Source of the DNA: an uncultured Sphingomonadaceae bacterium
GTDB lineage: Bacteria; Pseudomonadota; Alphaproteobacteria; Sphingomonadales; Sphingomonadaceae
Direction: 5' to 3'
NCBI GenBank assembly: GCA_947258815.1
Contig: CAMYJW010000030.1
Location: 620,001 to 684,000 of the forward strand
DNA: 64,000 nt
The translations under genes were made by a program, and so were the position numbers. Every line of letters starts with the position of its first letter. Within the stretch, counting starts at the first letter, position 1. This document shows, piece after piece, positions 61,856-64,000 of this stretch. The notes beneath the pieces were generated by a model. It had not been told where the DNA came from. It was given only the letters and a program-made list of their open reading frames with translations, and did no database searches.

Positions 61856-62716
61856 TCAGCCGATCTCGCTTGCCGGTCTGCCGCCCCACATGTCCAGCAC
61901 CAGCGGATCGCGGGCCAGATGGCGCGGATCGCGCGGCGCTTCTTCGGGGATCTCCTCCATCCCGAAGCTCCATTCGTTAACCATCCCATCGGGATCGCGG
62001 AAATAGAGAAAGATCGAATCGGAAGGCATATGCCGCCCCGGCCCGAACACGATCTCCGCTTCGCTGGCGATCAGGCGATTGCGGCCTCGGCCGATATCGT
62101 CGATGTCAGTCACCATGAAATTGATATGATGCAACGCGGTGCTGGCGCGCCGGGCAATGCCAAAGCTGTGATGCAGCGGGTTGGGAAAGCTGCGCATCCA
62201 GTACATCACATCATCGATCTGATCGGAAATTCTAAAGCCCAGCACATCGTTATAAAACGCCACGCTCTTTGCAACATCGGGGGTGCCGATAACGCAATGA
62301 CCAAGCCGGGCGATCTTGATAAGCTGCGGTTCGTAAGGCTTTGCCGCGCGCGCCATCTCGCCATAAATCTCAACTTCGATGCCAACCGGGTCGGTAAACC
62401 GAAACGCATCGTCAAGCTTCAGCATATCAAGCTCCGCCCGCGCGACGGGGCGGGTTGCAACGCCCAGCCCCTCCAGATGAGCACGCGCCGCTTCGCAATC
62501 CTGGCCTTGCGCCAAAGCAAACGCGATCCGCGCCAGCCCTGGCTTATCGGCACGGGTCAGCACCAGATCGTGGTGCTTGTCGCTGCATCGCAGGAACGCG
62601 CTGTCACCCACGCGCTCGGTCAGATTAAGATCGCTCACATCACGGTAAAATTCCACCGAGCGATCCACATCGCTGACCCCCAGCGCAACATAACCAAGGC
62701 CCTTGAAACGTATCAT
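61856..62716 (-). CDS. Class I extradiol ring-cleavage dioxygenase (two VOC domains)
   Basis: 286 residues with two vicinal-oxygen-chelate domains. The iron site is in the second domain: H140 (RLGHCVIG), H196/H197 (LHHINFMV) and E248 (NEWSFG). H182/H183 (PLHHSFGI) matches the catalytic second-shell His of BphC. The protein should open a catechol between C2 and C3 (meta cleavage) with O2. The stop is 28 bases from the P450 start, and its ATG overlaps the acyl-CoA synthetase stop (ATGA). The natural substrate is likely polycyclic, but it is not determinable here. Confidence 0.93.
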   Translation of the reverse strand: MIRFKGLGYVALGVSDVDRSVEFYRDVSDLNLTERVGDSAFLRCSDKHHDLVLTRADKPGLARIAFALAQGQDCEAARAHLEGLGVATRPVARAELDMLKLDDAFRFTDPVGIEVEIYGEMARAAKPYEPQLIKIARLGHCVIGTPDVAKSVAFYNDVLGFRISDQIDDVMYWMRSFPNPLHHSFGIARRASTALHHINFMVTDIDDIGRGRNRLIASEAEIVFGPGRHMPSDSIFLYFRDPDGMVNEWSFGMEEIPEEAPRDPRHLARDPLVLDMWGGRPASEIG

Positions 62717-64000
62717 CTGGATTTAACCTCCGAAAGGATTGGTGCATCGCGAGATCCGTTTTCCCGCGCGATAATGACATCCCGGATGCGACGTTTGGCA
62801 AGCTTGCCTGATGCTTCGCGTGGCAGGGATTTCCAAAATTCGATCAGGCGCGGCACTTTGAAGCGCGCCAGCCGCGGTTCGAGAAAAGCTTCCACGTCCG
62901 CTGCGGTGATCGCCGGATCGCTGCATTCGACAACCGCCAGCAGCCGCTCTCCATATTCAGGATCAGGCACACCGATCGCGGCGCAATCATCAATGCCGGG
63001 CATCGCCATCATCTGCCCTTCAACTTCGGCGGGATAGATGTTGACCCCGCCGGAAATGACGACATCGGTACGGCGGTCATGGACGAAGAGATAGCCATCG
63101 GCGTCAAGGTGGCCCATATCATCGCAGGCCAGCGCATCGCCCCGCTGCATGGCCGCTCTTTTTTCCGGGTCGTGGCGATAGGTGAAATCGGAATAGCCCC
63201 AAGGCGCCGCGCAAATCTCGCCGATGGTGCCGGTTTCGCATGGCTCGCCTTCCGGCGTGCGAACCGACAGCGTAACGCCATCGACCGCGCGGCCCACCGT
63301 GCCCGGCCGTTCCAGCCATTCCTCGCTGGTGCAGAAGGTGACAGGCCCAGTTTCGGTCGATCCGTAATATTCCCGCAGCACCGGCCCCCACCAGTCGATC
63401 ATCGCCGCTTTGATATCCGGCGGGCACGGCGCACCGGCATGGAGAACCCCGCGAAGCGAGGACAGATCATGGGCCGCGCGATCTGCCTGGGGCAAATTCA
63501 GCAACCGCACGAACAAGGTTGGCACAAGGAAGCTGTGCGTGATGCGGTGCTTTGCGATCATTCGCAGAAACGTTTTCGGATCGAACCGGTCCATGAGGAC
63601 CAGCGTCGATGCAGGATCTGCGATCACCGTCTGCGCATAAAGCAAGGGCGCGGCATGATAGAGCGGCGTTGGCAGCAACACTCTTACCTCATCCGAAAAG
63701 CCGTAAACATGTCGCCGCAGGCGCAGCGACCGCTCGGCCTGCTGCGTGGTTGGCAGATCGCGCACCACCGCCTTGGGCTTGCCCGTGGTCCCTGATGTAT
63801 AAAGAATGCTGGGCCGCGCGGCGGCAGGCTCGGCCGAATGGGGCGGATATCCGCTCGTCCATGCATCCCATACCGCAGCATCCGAAACGGGCAGCAGCGC
63901 CAGCCCCTGCCTTTGCGCAAGCGCTTCAAAGCAAGGCAGATCGGTATGCGCGAACAGCACCCGCGCGCCGCAATCGCCGATAATATAATCAAGCTCGGAA
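62713..64000 (-). CDS. Acyl-CoA synthetase (AMP-binding), 5' end beyond the window
   Basis: At least 428 residues are visible, the reading frame remaining open to the window edge. Phosphate-binding loop LYTSGTTGKPKAVV, YYGSTETGP, DRRTDVVISGGVNIYP hinge and terminal ASGKLAKRRIRD catalytic-lysine region are all intact. It activates a carboxylate to its CoA ester. It is the first visible gene of the P450/extradiol operon, whose promoter must lie outside the window. The first about 90-110 residues are missing because of the window end. Confidence 0.92.
   Translation of the reverse strand, partial: SELDYIIGDCGARVLFAHTDLPCFEALAQRQGLALLPVSDAAVWDAWTSGYPPHSAEPAAARPSILYTSGTTGKPKAVVRDLPTTQQAERSLRLRRHVYGFSDEVRVLLPTPLYHAAPLLYAQTVIADPASTLVLMDRFDPKTFLRMIAKHRITHSFLVPTLFVRLLNLPQADRAAHDLSSLRGVLHAGAPCPPDIKAAMIDWWGPVLREYYGSTETGPVTFCTSEEWLERPGTVGRAVDGVTLSVRTPEGEPCETGTIGEICAAPWGYSDFTYRHDPEKRAAMQRGDALACDDMGHLDADGYLFVHDRRTDVVISGGVNIYPAEVEGQMMAMPGIDDCAAIGVPDPEYGERLLAVVECSDPAITAADVEAFLEPRLARFKVPRLIEFWKSLPREASGKLAKRRIRDVIIARENGSRDAPILSEVKSR

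Noticed and set aside
54070..64000. Naming the P450/dioxygenase genes after estrogen-degradation genes (edc/oec)
   Set aside because: Gene types match in part, but the set is not complete and I cannot compare sequences, so no symbols are assigned.
1..64000. CRISPR arrays, rRNA, tRNA or intact insertion sequences
   Set aside because: I saw no regularly spaced repeats, transposase-like proteins with terminal repeats, or RNA gene signatures in the intergenic regions.

Overview
The window is a GC-rich chromosomal or large-plasmid segment whose gene content points to an aerobic alphaproteobacterium of the sphingomonad type (Sphingomonas/Novosphingobium/Sphingobium relatives). Pointers are four large TonB-dependent receptors of the catabolic sphingomonad style, EthD and DUF35/thiolase proteins, PQQ dehydrogenases and densely packed acyl-CoA genes. 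This assignment is inferred from gene types only. I saw no rRNA, tRNA, CRISPR array or intact insertion sequence.

Layout. (1) 1-10358, minus strand: one operon-like run encoding two thiolase-like proteins, a DUF35 OB-fold protein, a metallo-beta-lactamase-fold hydrolase, enoyl-CoA hydratase, two acyl-CoA dehydrogenases, a zinc alcohol dehydrogenase, an acyl-CoA synthetase and a biotin carboxyl carrier protein. It is a CoA-ester beta-oxidation or side-chain module with a good sigma70-like promoter at 10481-10509. (2) 10814-13695, plus: membrane quinoprotein dehydrogenase and a ring/ketone-cleaving type cupin. (3) 13747-19968, minus: EthD protein, a phosphotransferase pair, a TonB receptor with a clear terminator, and an Lrp/AsnC regulator. 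(4) 20131-23018, plus: TetR regulator, Rieske oxygenase alpha subunit, small partner, EthD protein. (5) 23062-36573, mostly minus: SDR, a KstD-like flavoprotein, a cytochrome c-PQQ fusion (plus strand), a flavin aromatic hydroxylase, 2-oxoacid dehydrogenase E1/E2, GST, NTF2-like proteins and a VOC dioxygenase-like protein. (6) 37335-42770, plus: TonB receptor, SDR, fumarylacetoacetase-family hydrolase, TetR regulator. (7) 42870-53734: an HsaA-like monooxygenase, a metal-type TonB receptor with a His-rich partner, a sulfatase-fold membrane protein, a degenerate phosphotransferase, a molybdoenzyme gene remnant, a flippase and a sulfotransferase. (8) 54070-64000, minus: acyl-CoA synthetase, class I extradiol dioxygenase, P450, TonB receptor, HsaD-like C-C hydrolase, beta-keto acid cleavage enzyme, SDR and thiolase.

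How it works together. The last block reads as a nearly complete uptake, ring hydroxylation, extradiol cleavage, C-C hydrolysis and thiolysis route. Across the window the enzyme types recall the 9,10-seco steroid strategy (KstD-like, Rieske, HsaA-like, extradiol, HsaD-like, Ltp2/DUF35-like aldolase), so a steroid-like or other polycyclic or phenolic substrate is a reasonable hypothesis. The substrate cannot be read from sequence.

The most notable new signal is a shared 12-bp palindrome, GACCAnnTGGTC. It recurs, exact or slightly degenerate, in front of at least seven transcription units between 10.7 and 40 kb. This suggests one regulon, and the TetR-family protein at 41922-42770, which has an unusual Lys-rich N-terminal tail, is the best candidate regulator.
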